From a virus, in IMG/VR virus record IMGVR_UViG_3300030104_001085, positions 1 to 35,346 of that record: a stretch of DNA of 35,346 nucleotides, one strand, 5' to 3'. The notes beneath the pieces were generated by a model. It searched no databases. It saw only the letters and a list, made by a program, of their open reading frames with translations, and had not been told where the DNA came from. Both the position numbers and the translations under genes were made by a program. Shown here piece after piece: positions 1 to 7,687 of the stretch; within the stretch, counting starts at the first letter, position 1; each line of letters starts with the position of its first letter.

Positions 1-99
1 GAAATGCTGGTTTATCTGGTATGGCTGAAATGGCAAGAAGAGTTACAGTACATGGAATAAAAAAAGCTGGTTTATTTCCAGGGAAAAAGTTTTTATCTG
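1..99. repeat. Left copy of 99-bp terminal direct repeat (circle joint)
   Basis: Bases 1-99 are identical to 35248-35346. The repeat lies inside the coding sequence of a large internal virion protein whose frame continues without a break across the joint. The simplest reading is an assembly overlap of a circular or circularly permuted genome with a unique length of about 35,247 bp. A true 99-bp packaged terminal repeat is possible but less likely, because it would sit in the middle of a structural gene. Confidence 0.95.
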
Positions 100-1469
100 G
101 CACTTACGGTAAATCATATAGAGCCTTAAATGATGCTATAAGAGAACAATTAGATAAACAAGCGTCTGAAATTTATACGCATATGGAAATAATTGCGTCA
201 AATGGTTATTTATCAAGATTGGTAAATACCGATATGGGTGCAATAAATAAAGATGTTGGTAAAAAAATAGTAAGTTATACTTCTCTATCTGGTATGGCTG
301 AAATGGCAAGGAAAACAATAAACTTTGCAGAAAGAACAAACAGAGGCGCAGCAAGAGCAACATATTTAGCTAATGCACAAACTCATTTAACACATTTTTT
401 AAAAACAGATTCTGCTGGAATGTCATCTCATTATTTTGTAAAAGACTTACTAGCGTTACATAAAAATAAATTAGATAAATTTAGCATAGATAGACTTACA
501 CAATACGGTCTTAACAAAAAAGACGCTAAAATTATTAATGATTTATTAGAAAAAGATATTATAGAAAAAGCATCAAAGCCTGGAAGAGATCCATTATATT
601 TAATGAACATGGATAGATGGGTTGAAGTTAAAGGCGCAGTAGATATATCAGAAAGATTTATTAACGCTATAAAACAAGACGTAGAAAAAGCAATTGTAAC
701 TCCAGGTTATTCATCAAAACCAAACATGATGTATGGTCGTATACAAATAGATAACCAAAAAATAGCAGATTTTCTTGGAGAGTCAAAATTATTAAAATTT
801 GCAAACAAATATAGTGGTGGTATAACTGGAGAGTTTCATTCTCTACAATACGGTGGTTTATATGAAAATGCATTGTTGATTCCAATCATGCAATTTTATG
901 CATTCAGCATGGGTGCAACAAGATATATATTTAGAAATCTACCAGCTGAACAAGGAGTATATGCTGGTATAACTGCTGCAATGGCATATAGCTGGTTTGC
1001 AAATATATTAAAATATGGATGGTATTCAGATTTAGATATAGATCAACAATTATATATGGCATATGAAACATCTGGAGTAGGTGGTTATTTTAGTGATGTA
1101 CCAAGAATTATAGAAACAGAAACACAAGGAAAATATGGGCTAAGAAAAATATTAGGTATTGATGAGTTAGAATTTAGTCAAGATCAAGACAGAAGAGGAG
1201 CTACATTAATAGGTATCGGTCCACAAAAATTAAGAGAATTATATGGAGCAATGTCCAGCGGAGATGCATTAGAACAATCCTCACAGACAGTAAAAAATTT
1301 ACCTTTTCAAAATAATATGATTTTAAAAAGAGGCTGGCAAGTATTAGGAACAGGCGGAAATACTTTTTATAGCCCAGTTGTTGATTGGCTTTATGATATA
1401 GATAGAGATAAAATAAAAAGAAAGAGAAAATTAAAAAAGAAAGATAGGTTTGGTAAAATTATACAATGA
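1..1469 (+). CDS. Internal virion protein, gp16-like (C-terminal part; gene starts at 32460)
   Basis: This is the 3' part of the gene that starts at 32460. Joining the two ends through the 99-bp overlap gives an uninterrupted frame of 1418 aa, close in size to T7 gp16 (about 1.3 kaa). By position, after gp14- and gp15-like genes and before the fibre, it should be the largest ejection protein, which lines the DNA channel through the host envelope in T7. The part seen here is basic and helical. It has hydrophobic stretches (around IPIMQFYAFSMGATRYIF and ITAAMAYSWFANIL) and ends in a Lys/Arg-rich tail (KIKRKRKLKKKDRF). An ATG at 21 is internal, not the true start. The stop overlaps the fibre start as ATGA. 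I see no lytic transglycosylase motif, unlike T7 gp16. The role rests on synteny and size. Confidence 0.8.
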   Translation, partial: NAGLSGMAEMARRVTVHGIKKAGLFPGKKFLSGTYGKSYRALNDAIREQLDKQASEIYTHMEIIASNGYLSRLVNTDMGAINKDVGKKIVSYTSLSGMAEMARKTINFAERTNRGAARATYLANAQTHLTHFLKTDSAGMSSHYFVKDLLALHKNKLDKFSIDRLTQYGLNKKDAKIINDLLEKDIIEKASKPGRDPLYLMNMDRWVEVKGAVDISERFINAIKQDVEKAIVTPGYSSKPNMMYGRIQIDNQKIADFLGESKLLKFANKYSGGITGEFHSLQYGGLYENALLIPIMQFYAFSMGATRYIFRNLPAEQGVYAGITAAMAYSWFANILKYGWYSDLDIDQQLYMAYETSGVGGYFSDVPRIIETETQGKYGLRKILGIDELEFSQDQDRRGATLIGIGPQKLRELYGAMSSGDALEQSSQTVKNLPFQNNMILKRGWQVLGTGGNTFYSPVVDWLYDIDRDKIKRKRKLKKKDRFGKIIQ

Positions 1470-3301
1470 CAATAGCAAGTAACAAAAATACGCCTAGAGT
1501 GGCATATACAGCAACAGCTAATCAGCAAGCGTTTACCATTCCTTTTGAGTTTTTTTCTGTAGCTGATATTAAGGTTTACAATGGCACAACATTACTTACC
1601 TATGATGCTAATGCTGATGCAGTTACTGAGTATTCTATTACAGGCGCAGCTTCTGATAGTGATGATGCCTATGAGTTTGGTGCTGGAGGCACTGTTAATA
1701 TAGGAGCTACAGGCATATCTGCTGGAGCTATTATTACTATTATCAGAGACATTACTATAGAGAGAGCCTCTGATTTTAGTCCATCTGGAACATTTGATAT
1801 TACTGCTCTCAATACAGATTTAGATAAAGTTTATGCAAAACTCGCAGATATAGATCAACAATCAGATCGTTCAGTAAAATTATTAGACACAGATTCAATT
1901 TCTGCCACTGTAACTTTGCCAGCCAAGGCGACCAGAGCATCTAAGGTATTAACCTTTGATAGCGATGGAAATGTAGCGACGACATTCACAGCAGTAGACA
2001 CCTCTACTGTTGCCAACATAGCAACTGATGTCACAACTGTAGCTGGTATTTCCTCAAACGTCACCACGGTAGCCGGCATCTCGTCAAATGTTACATCTGT
2101 TGCCGGCATTTCCTCAAACGTGACGACGGTGGCAGGCATTTCTTCTAATGTTACAACTGTCGCTGGGATATCATCTAACGTAACTAGCGTGGCTGGGATA
2201 TCGTCCAACGTAACTACGGTAGCTAATAACATATCTGATGTTAATAACTTTGCCGCTGTATATAGAATTGGCTCATCTGATCCTACATCCTCACTAGATG
2301 AGGGAGATTTGTTTTATAATTCTACTGATAATAATTTAAAATATTACAATGGTTCATCATGGACCAGTATTGATACAGGGCTTACAGATATTGTAGGAGA
2401 TGCTAGTCCACAGCTAGGTGGCAATCTGGATGTACAAGCCAGAGAGATTAATACCTCTACAACCAATGGCAATATTATACTTACACCAAATGGCACAGGC
2501 ATGTTGGAAGTTAAAGGTAATACTAACGCTGGTACTATACAGCTTAATTGTGAAAACAATTCACATGGTGTAAAACTTAAAGGACCGCCACATTCAGCTG
2601 GTCAGTCTTATACATTGACTTTGCCATCAAGCATTACAAGTAATTATTATTTAAAAACAGATGGCTCTGGAAACCTATCGTTTGCAGAAGTACCAACAGA
2701 AACTAAACCAACAGTAGCAGATGTTAGCCAGACAATCGCACCAGCGACTGCAACTACGATCAATATTACAGGTACAAATTTTGTTACTGTACCTATTGTT
2801 GAATTTATAAAAACAGATGGCTCTATTACTAGACCAAACTCTGTATCATTTACTAATGCAACAACGCTATCTGTAAATGTAACGCTTGCATCTGGTAACT
2901 ATCATGTACGAGTAGAAAATCCAGATGGTAATGCTGGGCGTAGTACCAACAATATTCTTACAGCAAGTACAGCTCCTACCTTTAGCACATCAGCTGGAAG
3001 TTTAGGAAGTGTAGCAGCTGGAGCATCAGTATCTTTAGATGTAGATGCCTCATCAGATTCAACAGTAGCGTTTAGTGAAACCACAAGCGTACTTACAAGC
3101 AACTCTGACACACCAGCAAGTACAATGAATTTAACTCTTAACTCATCGACTGGAGCAATCACAGGCACAGCTCCAGCGGCAACAGCAGAGACAACATACA
3201 ACTTTACCCTACGAGCAACAGATGCAGAATCGCAAACAGCAGACAGAGCATTTAGTATTACAGTAACAGTAGGAATAAATAACTCAGGGGGATTTAACTA
3301 A
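1466..3301 (+). CDS. Tail fibre protein with T7 gp17-like N-terminus
   Basis: The first 150 residues or so match the T7 gp17 tail-attachment domain pattern (VAYTATANQQAFTIPFEFF, then IIRDITIERASDFSPSGTF and ALNTDLDKVYAKLADIDQQ). This domain docks the fibre on the tail hub. Residues 192-251 are six 10-residue repeats of the VAGISSNVTT type. A further region, GDASPQLGGNLDVQAREI, resembles marine phage fibre modules. Around residues 415-510 is an IPT/TIG-like Ig fold (ITGTNFVTVPIVEF), then a cadherin-like Ig domain ending GINNSGGFN. The start overlaps the previous stop (ATGA), and the stop shares a base with the next ATG. Fibre N-terminus is confident; Ig calls are moderate. It probably forms the base on which the next two proteins act in host recognition. 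Confidence 0.88.
   Translation: MTIASNKNTPRVAYTATANQQAFTIPFEFFSVADIKVYNGTTLLTYDANADAVTEYSITGAASDSDDAYEFGAGGTVNIGATGISAGAIITIIRDITIERASDFSPSGTFDITALNTDLDKVYAKLADIDQQSDRSVKLLDTDSISATVTLPAKATRASKVLTFDSDGNVATTFTAVDTSTVANIATDVTTVAGISSNVTTVAGISSNVTSVAGISSNVTTVAGISSNVTTVAGISSNVTSVAGISSNVTTVANNISDVNNFAAVYRIGSSDPTSSLDEGDLFYNSTDNNLKYYNGSSWTSIDTGLTDIVGDASPQLGGNLDVQAREINTSTTNGNIILTPNGTGMLEVKGNTNAGTIQLNCENNSHGVKLKGPPHSAGQSYTLTLPSSITSNYYLKTDGSGNLSFAEVPTETKPTVADVSQTIAPATATTINITGTNFVTVPIVEFIKTDGSITRPNSVSFTNATTLSVNVTLASGNYHVRVENPDGNAGRSTNNILTASTAPTFSTSAGSLGSVAAGASVSLDVDASSDSTVAFSETTSVLTSNSDTPASTMNLTLNSSTGAITGTAPAATAETTYNFTLRATDAESQTADRAFSITVTVGINNSGGFN
2039..2218 (+). repeat. Six 30-bp coding repeats (VAGISSNVT[T/S])
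   Basis: Six consecutive 30-bp units start at 2039, 2069, 2099, 2129, 2159 and 2189. Each encodes VAGISSNVT followed by T or S. The residues are almost identical, but the Ser, Ala, Gly, Val and Thr codons vary freely between units, so the DNA repeats are imperfect. The repeats form part of the fibre shaft. Local G+C is visibly higher than in flanking coding sequence. Confidence 0.95.
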
Positions 3302-4716
3302 TGGCTAACTCATATTTGACAAGAGCAACATCATCAGCTGGTAATCAAAGAACTTACACAGTATCAGGTTGGTATAGATTTAGTCATTCAGACCATAGCA
3401 GTATGACAATGTTTAGTAGCGATATAGAAGATGATGGCTCTAATTATGCAAGTTTGTCTATGGAATCAGGTGGACAATTAAAATTTATTAATTTGACTGG
3501 TGGTTCACTTGTAACTAATTATCAATCTAACCCTAAATTTTTAGATACAACAGGTTGGTATCATATTGTTTTAAGAGTGGATACAACACAATCTACTGCT
3601 GGAGATAGAATTAGAATATATGTAAATGGCAATCAAGTAACTAACTGGGCATATTCTACTACTCCTAATCAAAACACAGACACAGGATTATTTAAAAGTG
3701 GAACTGCTACATTAGTAGGAATTAGACACCCAAGCTCATCTCCTAATTATTTTGAGGGAGAAATAGCACATCTCCATATAATAGATGGTACAAGTTATGC
3801 ACCAACTACTTTTGGAGAAACAGATAGTACAACAGGTGTATGGAAACCAGTCTTAAATCCGTCAGTTACTTATGGAACTAATGGAGCTTTTTTAAAATTT
3901 GAAAATAGTGGAGCTATGGGTACAGATTCAAGTGGCAATAGTAATACATTTACTGTTAGTGGAGATTTAAAACAAATGCCATCTACACCACACAATAAAT
4001 TCCCAAGAATGAATCCTAGAGGTACAAGTAGAAGTTATGACACACCAACCTATCATCCCAATGGTGGCAGAAGTTTTTTAGGTACTTCAACTACAACTAG
4101 ACCTTGTATGACAGATATGTGTTTTGCTGGAGGCAAATGGTATTGGGAGGCAAAGATTATAAAAAATGATGCTTCATCAACATTAGGTGTATTCCTCACA
4201 GACTCAACATCAGCAAAAAGAATAGAACAGTTTAATGCAGACCTAGCATTACAGACAGCTGGTAATGGTGGTAATGGTGCAATAAGTTTTCTATGTAATT
4301 CATCATCATTAATACAAATGGGTAACAGTACAACTAGCTATGGCACAGGCATAAGTGATGACGATATTATTATGTTTGCTTTTGACGCTGATAACGGCAA
4401 AGTTTGGACAGGTCGTAATGGTACATGGTTTAATGCACCTGGCACATCTAATGCTGGTAATCCAGCAAGTGGTACATACGATAGTGGCAAAACATTAACA
4501 AACACAGACAGAGAGTTAATGGCTTTTTATGTAGCTGGACAAAACTCATCTTCAACAAATAGACTTATACATACAAATTTCGGAGATGGTTATTTTGGAA
4601 CAACAGCAGTAGCATCAGCAAATTCAGATGGAGCTGGTATGGGAGCTTTTGAGTATGCTGTACCAAGTGGGTTTTATGCAGTATGCTCTAAAAATATACA
4701 GGATTATGGGGGTTAA
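3301..4716 (+). CDS. LamG-like plus SPRY-like virion adhesion protein
   Basis: A 471-aa protein with two beta-sandwich regions. Residues 1-170 look like a concanavalin/LamG fold (YTVSGWYRFS, GGQLKFINL, GWYHIVLRVDTTQ, IRIYVNGNQV, FEGEIAHLHIIDG). Residues 245-440 look like a SPRY domain (KWYWEAKIIKN, DDIIMFAFDADNGKVWTGRNGTWF, LMAFYVAG). It abuts the fibre gene (1-nt overlap) and precedes the DUF7483-like gene by 2 nt. Such proteins occur next to fibre genes in marine phages and probably bind host surface glycans. There is no signal peptide, and the start ATG is fixed by the TAATG overlap. Domain assignment is by pattern; the receptor is unknown. Confidence 0.75.
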   Translation: MANSYLTRATSSAGNQRTYTVSGWYRFSHSDHSSMTMFSSDIEDDGSNYASLSMESGGQLKFINLTGGSLVTNYQSNPKFLDTTGWYHIVLRVDTTQSTAGDRIRIYVNGNQVTNWAYSTTPNQNTDTGLFKSGTATLVGIRHPSSSPNYFEGEIAHLHIIDGTSYAPTTFGETDSTTGVWKPVLNPSVTYGTNGAFLKFENSGAMGTDSSGNSNTFTVSGDLKQMPSTPHNKFPRMNPRGTSRSYDTPTYHPNGGRSFLGTSTTTRPCMTDMCFAGGKWYWEAKIIKNDASSTLGVFLTDSTSAKRIEQFNADLALQTAGNGGNGAISFLCNSSSLIQMGNSTTSYGTGISDDDIIMFAFDADNGKVWTGRNGTWFNAPGTSNAGNPASGTYDSGKTLTNTDRELMAFYVAGQNSSSTNRLIHTNFGDGYFGTTAVASANSDGAGMGAFEYAVPSGFYAVCSKNIQDYGG

Positions 4717-4718
4717 TT

Positions 4719-5858
4719 ATGGCAACATTTAGTAAACTAGTAAAACCATCAGCACATCATGATGAAAAAACATGGGCAGGAAGTAGTAGCACAACAACAA
4801 TATCAGGATTAGGTTTTCAACCTGATTGGTTTCATATTAAAAAAAGAAATGGCACAGCAGACCATAGCTGGACAGATACAGTCAGAGGTTTAACTAAAAA
4901 CATTAATCCTAACAATACAGATGGAGAAGATACTGCTACATTAATTGCAAGTGTTACGTCAGATGGTTGCACTCTTACAGGTGGCGAAAATGAGGTTAAT
5001 GCAAGTAGTGGTGGTTATATAGGACATTTTTTTAAACTAGCTGGTTCAACAACTACCAATGACGCTAGTGCTACAGGTGTTGGCACAATAGATTCAAGTT
5101 ATCGTGCAAACACAGATTCAGGTATATCAGTAGTTACTTGGACAGGTACAGGTGCAAATGGCACAATAGCACATGGACTTGGAAAAATTCCCGATGCTAT
5201 AATTACTAAAGATATAGGACAAGACGGATATCACTGGGAATCATATTTTCATGGTGGGAATCGTGCTAGTCAAGGTAATTCTATAAATGAAACAGACAAC
5301 CTTCAATTTTTTAATGATGGTGGAACAGCAGGTGATGACCATACTTATTGGAATGACACAGCACCAACATCAACTGTATTTAGTGTTGGTACTAAAAATA
5401 ATGTCAACCAAAGTGGGATAGCTCAAATGGCACTTGTTATAGCAAACACCAATGGAAGTGTGCGATGTGGACAATATCAAGGAAATGGTAATGCACATGG
5501 TAGTTTCATTTTTACTGGATTTAAACCAAGAGCAGTTTGGATAAAAGCACAGTCTATAAGTGGTGAAAGTACATCTTGGAAAACTTCTACAACAATGGCT
5601 CTAGGTCCTGATAATGCTGCACAAAGTGGAAGTGGTAGTAATCATGGTAATGCTATTCAACATAATATAAAAATGGATGATGCAAACAATGGTGGGGCAG
5701 AAGTCGCAAACCAAGATAATATACAATTTTTTGCACAAGGATTTTCTCCATTTACAACAGACAATAAATCTAATGGTGAAGGTTACTTTTATGTATACAT
5801 AGCATGGGCAAAAGAACCATCAGTAACAACAACTAAATTATTAACAACGGCGTTTTAA
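4719..5858 (+). CDS. DUF7483-like receptor-binding tail protein
   Basis: A 379-aa protein with the pattern I associate with DUF7483 domains of marine phage tail proteins. Three related repeat cores are visible (GLGFQPDWFHIKKRNG near 30, GLGKIPDAIITKDI near 145, FTGFKPRAVWIKAQ near 268), each followed by Trp-, His- and Asn/Gly-rich loops. Motifs such as GGYIGHFFKLAG, AHGSFIFTGF and EGYFYVYIAWAKEP are typical of this family. The upstream GGGGGTTAATT before ATG offers a Shine-Dalgarno sequence. It is the third of three consecutive adhesion genes and probably the receptor-facing one. The domain family is fairly secure; the exact role is inferred. Confidence 0.72.
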   Translation: MATFSKLVKPSAHHDEKTWAGSSSTTTISGLGFQPDWFHIKKRNGTADHSWTDTVRGLTKNINPNNTDGEDTATLIASVTSDGCTLTGGENEVNASSGGYIGHFFKLAGSTTTNDASATGVGTIDSSYRANTDSGISVVTWTGTGANGTIAHGLGKIPDAIITKDIGQDGYHWESYFHGGNRASQGNSINETDNLQFFNDGGTAGDDHTYWNDTAPTSTVFSVGTKNNVNQSGIAQMALVIANTNGSVRCGQYQGNGNAHGSFIFTGFKPRAVWIKAQSISGESTSWKTSTTMALGPDNAAQSGSGSNHGNAIQHNIKMDDANNGGAEVANQDNIQFFAQGFSPFTTDNKSNGEGYFYVYIAWAKEPSVTTTKLLTTAF

Positions 5859-5859
5859 A

Positions 5860-6291
5860 ATGATACCAATGGAATTATTATCAATGTTAGCTTCTACTGT
5901 ACTAGGTGGTGTAATGTCTATCATGGCACAGAAAGCTCAAGCAGAAGCTGAGAGAGAAAAGATGTTAATGCAACGTGCAAACTTTGCAGCTAAACAAACC
6001 GATAAAGCAAGAGTTGTTTCTGATCCACACACTAAACATACCAGAAGATGGATCGCTTTGATGTGTGTATTCTCTATTATTGTAGTACCCATTATGGCTC
6101 CTATCTTTACGGATGTTAATGTGGCATATCAGATAACAACAGAAGCTGATAGTGGCTGGTGGATATTTGGATCTACCTATGAAACCTCATACTTTGAAGA
6201 GGGCAACACTATCTTTATAACTAACCTACAATCACATACTATCTTTTCGATAATTGGATTGTACTTTGGAGGCTCTTTAACGAGAAAATAA
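5860..6291 (+). CDS. Three-helix membrane protein, holin candidate
   Basis: A 143-aa protein with hydrophobic segments near residues 4-23, 64-83 and 125-140. A charged helix rich in Ala, Glu and Gln (AQKAQAEAEREKMLMQRANF) lies between the first two, followed by a basic HTKHTRRW motif just before the second. The topology (three membrane segments, small size, location just after the tail genes) fits a phage holin or a related membrane protein of marine podoviruses. No endolysin lies next to it, so a lysis role is not proved. It starts 2 nt after the previous stop. Holin is a reasonable but unconfirmed guess. Confidence 0.5.
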   Translation: MIPMELLSMLASTVLGGVMSIMAQKAQAEAEREKMLMQRANFAAKQTDKARVVSDPHTKHTRRWIALMCVFSIIVVPIMAPIFTDVNVAYQITTEADSGWWIFGSTYETSYFEEGNTIFITNLQSHTIFSIIGLYFGGSLTRK

Positions 6292-6292
6292 T

Positions 6293-6466
6293 ATGGGAAA
6301 ATCAACCAAACATTACTTTAAAACAGGTAAAGAACATAAAGGTGCTGTACATAAAATGCCTAATGGACAAATTCATACAGGCAAAACACATGGCAAAACT
6401 TCTAAACAAGTTGTTCACTTCAAAGATTTATCTGTAAGGGCAAAAAAGGTGGCTAAAAATGCCTAA
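6293..6466 (+). CDS. Small basic protein, 57 aa
   Basis: ATG at 6293 lies 1 nt after the previous stop. The product is 57 aa, rich in Lys and His (MGKSTKHYFKTGKEHKG, MPNGQIHTGKTHGKTSKQ), with no membrane segment. It ends by overlapping the start of the next small gene by 8 nt. It is the first of four consecutive small cationic proteins, and the tight packing argues that it is translated. No strong Shine-Dalgarno is visible (only GAG). Similar short GK/TGKTH peptides occur in marine phages. Function unknown; nucleic-acid binding is plausible from charge alone. Confidence 0.65.
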   Translation: MGKSTKHYFKTGKEHKGAVHKMPNGQIHTGKTHGKTSKQVVHFKDLSVRAKKVAKNA

Positions 6467-6605
6467 ACTATGTGCTAAAGGCAAAGCCGCAGCCAAAAGA
6501 AAATTTAAAAAATATCCAAGTGCATACGCAAATATGTATGCGTCAGGTGTATGTTCAGGCAGAATAAAACCTGGAGGTAAAAAAAGTGGCAAAAAAAGGA
6601 CTTAG
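6459..6605 (+). CDS. Small basic Cys-containing protein, 48 aa
   Basis: Start ATG at 6459, preceded by AAGGTGG at 6447-6452. The product is 48 aa, about one-third Lys/Arg, with two cysteines (MPKLCAKGKAAAKRKF, then KYPSAYANMYASGVCSGR). The K-YPSAYAN-YAS-C pattern is one I recognise from conserved small proteins of marine phages and some algal viruses. It overlaps its neighbours at both ends (8 nt upstream, 20 nt downstream), so it is probably translationally coupled. The short Cys-spaced core could bind metal or nucleic acid, but function is unknown. Confidence 0.68.
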   Translation: MPKLCAKGKAAAKRKFKKYPSAYANMYASGVCSGRIKPGGKKSGKKRT

Positions 6606-6825
6606 AGCATGGGTGCGAGAAAAATGGGTAGACATTGGTGCGCCAAAAAAAAACGGGAAGTTTCAACCATGTGGAAGAAGCAAAGGAGACGGAAGAAAAT
6701 ATCCTAAGTGTGTACCTCTGGCTAAAGCAAATGCTATGACACCAGCACAACGCTCAGCAGCAGTCAGAAGAAAACGCTCCAAGGACAATACATCAAAAGG
6801 AAAACCAAGTTATGCGAGGACTTAA
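6586..6825 (+). CDS. DUF5872-like small basic protein
   Basis: A 79-aa protein starting at a GTG (6586) with a perfect GGAGGT at 6573-6578, 7 nt upstream, which decides this start. The pattern GLRAWVREKWVDIGAPKK, then KFQPCGRSKGDGRKYPKCVPLAKANAM with a basic tail, matches the family I know as DUF5872, found in marine phages and large eukaryotic viruses. Two Cys lie in CGRSK and KC, and Lys/Arg are spread throughout. Function is unknown. It belongs to the cluster of four cationic proteins at 6293-7076. Confidence 0.78.
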   Translation: MAKKGLRAWVREKWVDIGAPKKNGKFQPCGRSKGDGRKYPKCVPLAKANAMTPAQRSAAVRRKRSKDNTSKGKPSYART

Positions 6826-6827
6826 AT

Positions 6828-7076
6828 ATGGTAGCTAAAAAATATCAAAACCCAAGTGGTGGATTAAACGCAGCTGGCAGAGCATACTTCAAACGTAAAG
6901 AGGGAGCTAATCTTAAACCACCTGTAACAGGTAAGGCAAAAAAAGGATCTAAAGCAGCAGCAAGACGTAGAAGTTTTTGTGCCAGAATGTCTGGAATGAA
7001 AGGACCAATGAAAGATAGTAAAGGTAGACCGACTAGAAAAGCATTGGCGTTAAGAAAATGGAAATGCCGAACTTAA
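6828..7076 (+). CDS. DUF6321-like small basic protein
   Basis: An 82-aa protein, 2 nt after the previous stop. The pattern NPSGGLNAAGRAYFKRKEGANLKPPV, then RRRSFCARMSGMKGPMKD and KGRPTRKALALRKWKC, matches the family I know as DUF6321. That family is shared by marine phages, giant viruses and some bacteria. It is strongly basic, has two Cys and no membrane segment. It overlaps the next gene by 19 nt. The biochemical role is unknown; charge and small size suggest nucleic-acid contact, such as genome condensation, which is inference only. Confidence 0.78.
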   Translation: MVAKKYQNPSGGLNAAGRAYFKRKEGANLKPPVTGKAKKGSKAAARRRSFCARMSGMKGPMKDSKGRPTRKALALRKWKCRT

Positions 7077-7687
7077 AACAAGTAGCAATAGTTATGATAA
7101 TAATCATACTATTCTATGGTATTGAGAATGCTATATCAGATGTTACATCGTCAGGATCGACAACAAATACACAGACCAACAATGCTGGATCTAACACAGC
7201 AATTACCGGTGGATATGAATCCTCAACGACATATCAGTCAGGCTCATCTTCTAGCACTACTACCAATAATGAAACCAACAATAGTACCAATCAGAAAACA
7301 GCTGTAAACAGCGCCTCAGCTCCCTCTATGAGCGTATATGGACAAGATAGCTGTGTGATTCCCCTTGCTGGTGGACTAACTGTCCTCTCTTTCAGCGCAT
7401 CTGTAGGCTCCTATATCGTTGACGAGGAGTGTGAGCGTAGAAAATCTGTAGCTGTATTAGCCAAGCTTGGCATGAAAGTGGCAGCGATTTCTCTTATGTG
7501 TCAAGATGAGAATGTATGGCAAGCTATGATGGACGCTGGTACGCCATGTCCCATTCAGGGGTTGATAGGTCAGAAAGCGAAAGAGAAATGGATGGAGATA
7601 CGTAAGAAAGAATTAGGTAGTGAAACAACTAAACGGAGCATGACTTGGAATGAGAAGCCTGTACCTAGCGGCAATATTACTAAGTAG
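7058..7687 (+). CDS. Membrane-anchored Ser/Thr/Asn-rich protein
   Basis: A 209-aa protein with one N-terminal membrane segment (residues 9-21, VAIVMIIIILFY). A low-complexity Ser/Thr/Asn linker follows (30-85), then a compact C-terminal domain with four cysteines (DSCVIPLAGG, DEECERRKS, LMCQDENVWQAM, GTPCPIQG). The layout is a membrane-tethered domain facing the periplasm, perhaps disulphide-stabilised. I recognise the DEECERRK-CQD-W-AM-AGTPCP pattern from marine phage hypotheticals but know no function. An alternative ATG lies at 7064. It overlaps the genes on both sides, and with the next gene it may take part in lysis or envelope modification. Confidence 0.65.
   Translation: MEMPNLKQVAIVMIIIILFYGIENAISDVTSSGSTTNTQTNNAGSNTAITGGYESSTTYQSGSSSSTTTNNETNNSTNQKTAVNSASAPSMSVYGQDSCVIPLAGGLTVLSFSASVGSYIVDEECERRKSVAVLAKLGMKVAAISLMCQDENVWQAMMDAGTPCPIQGLIGQKAKEKWMEIRKKELGSETTKRSMTWNEKPVPSGNITK

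Noticed and set aside
2039-2218. Regular 30-bp repeats that could suggest a CRISPR array
   Set aside because: Units are contiguous, in frame, encode a fibre repeat and have no spacers.
1855-2232. Minus-strand open frame of 125 codons with repeats
   Set aside because: It is the mirror of the fibre repeat codons; no Shine-Dalgarno, and it is antisense to a secure gene.
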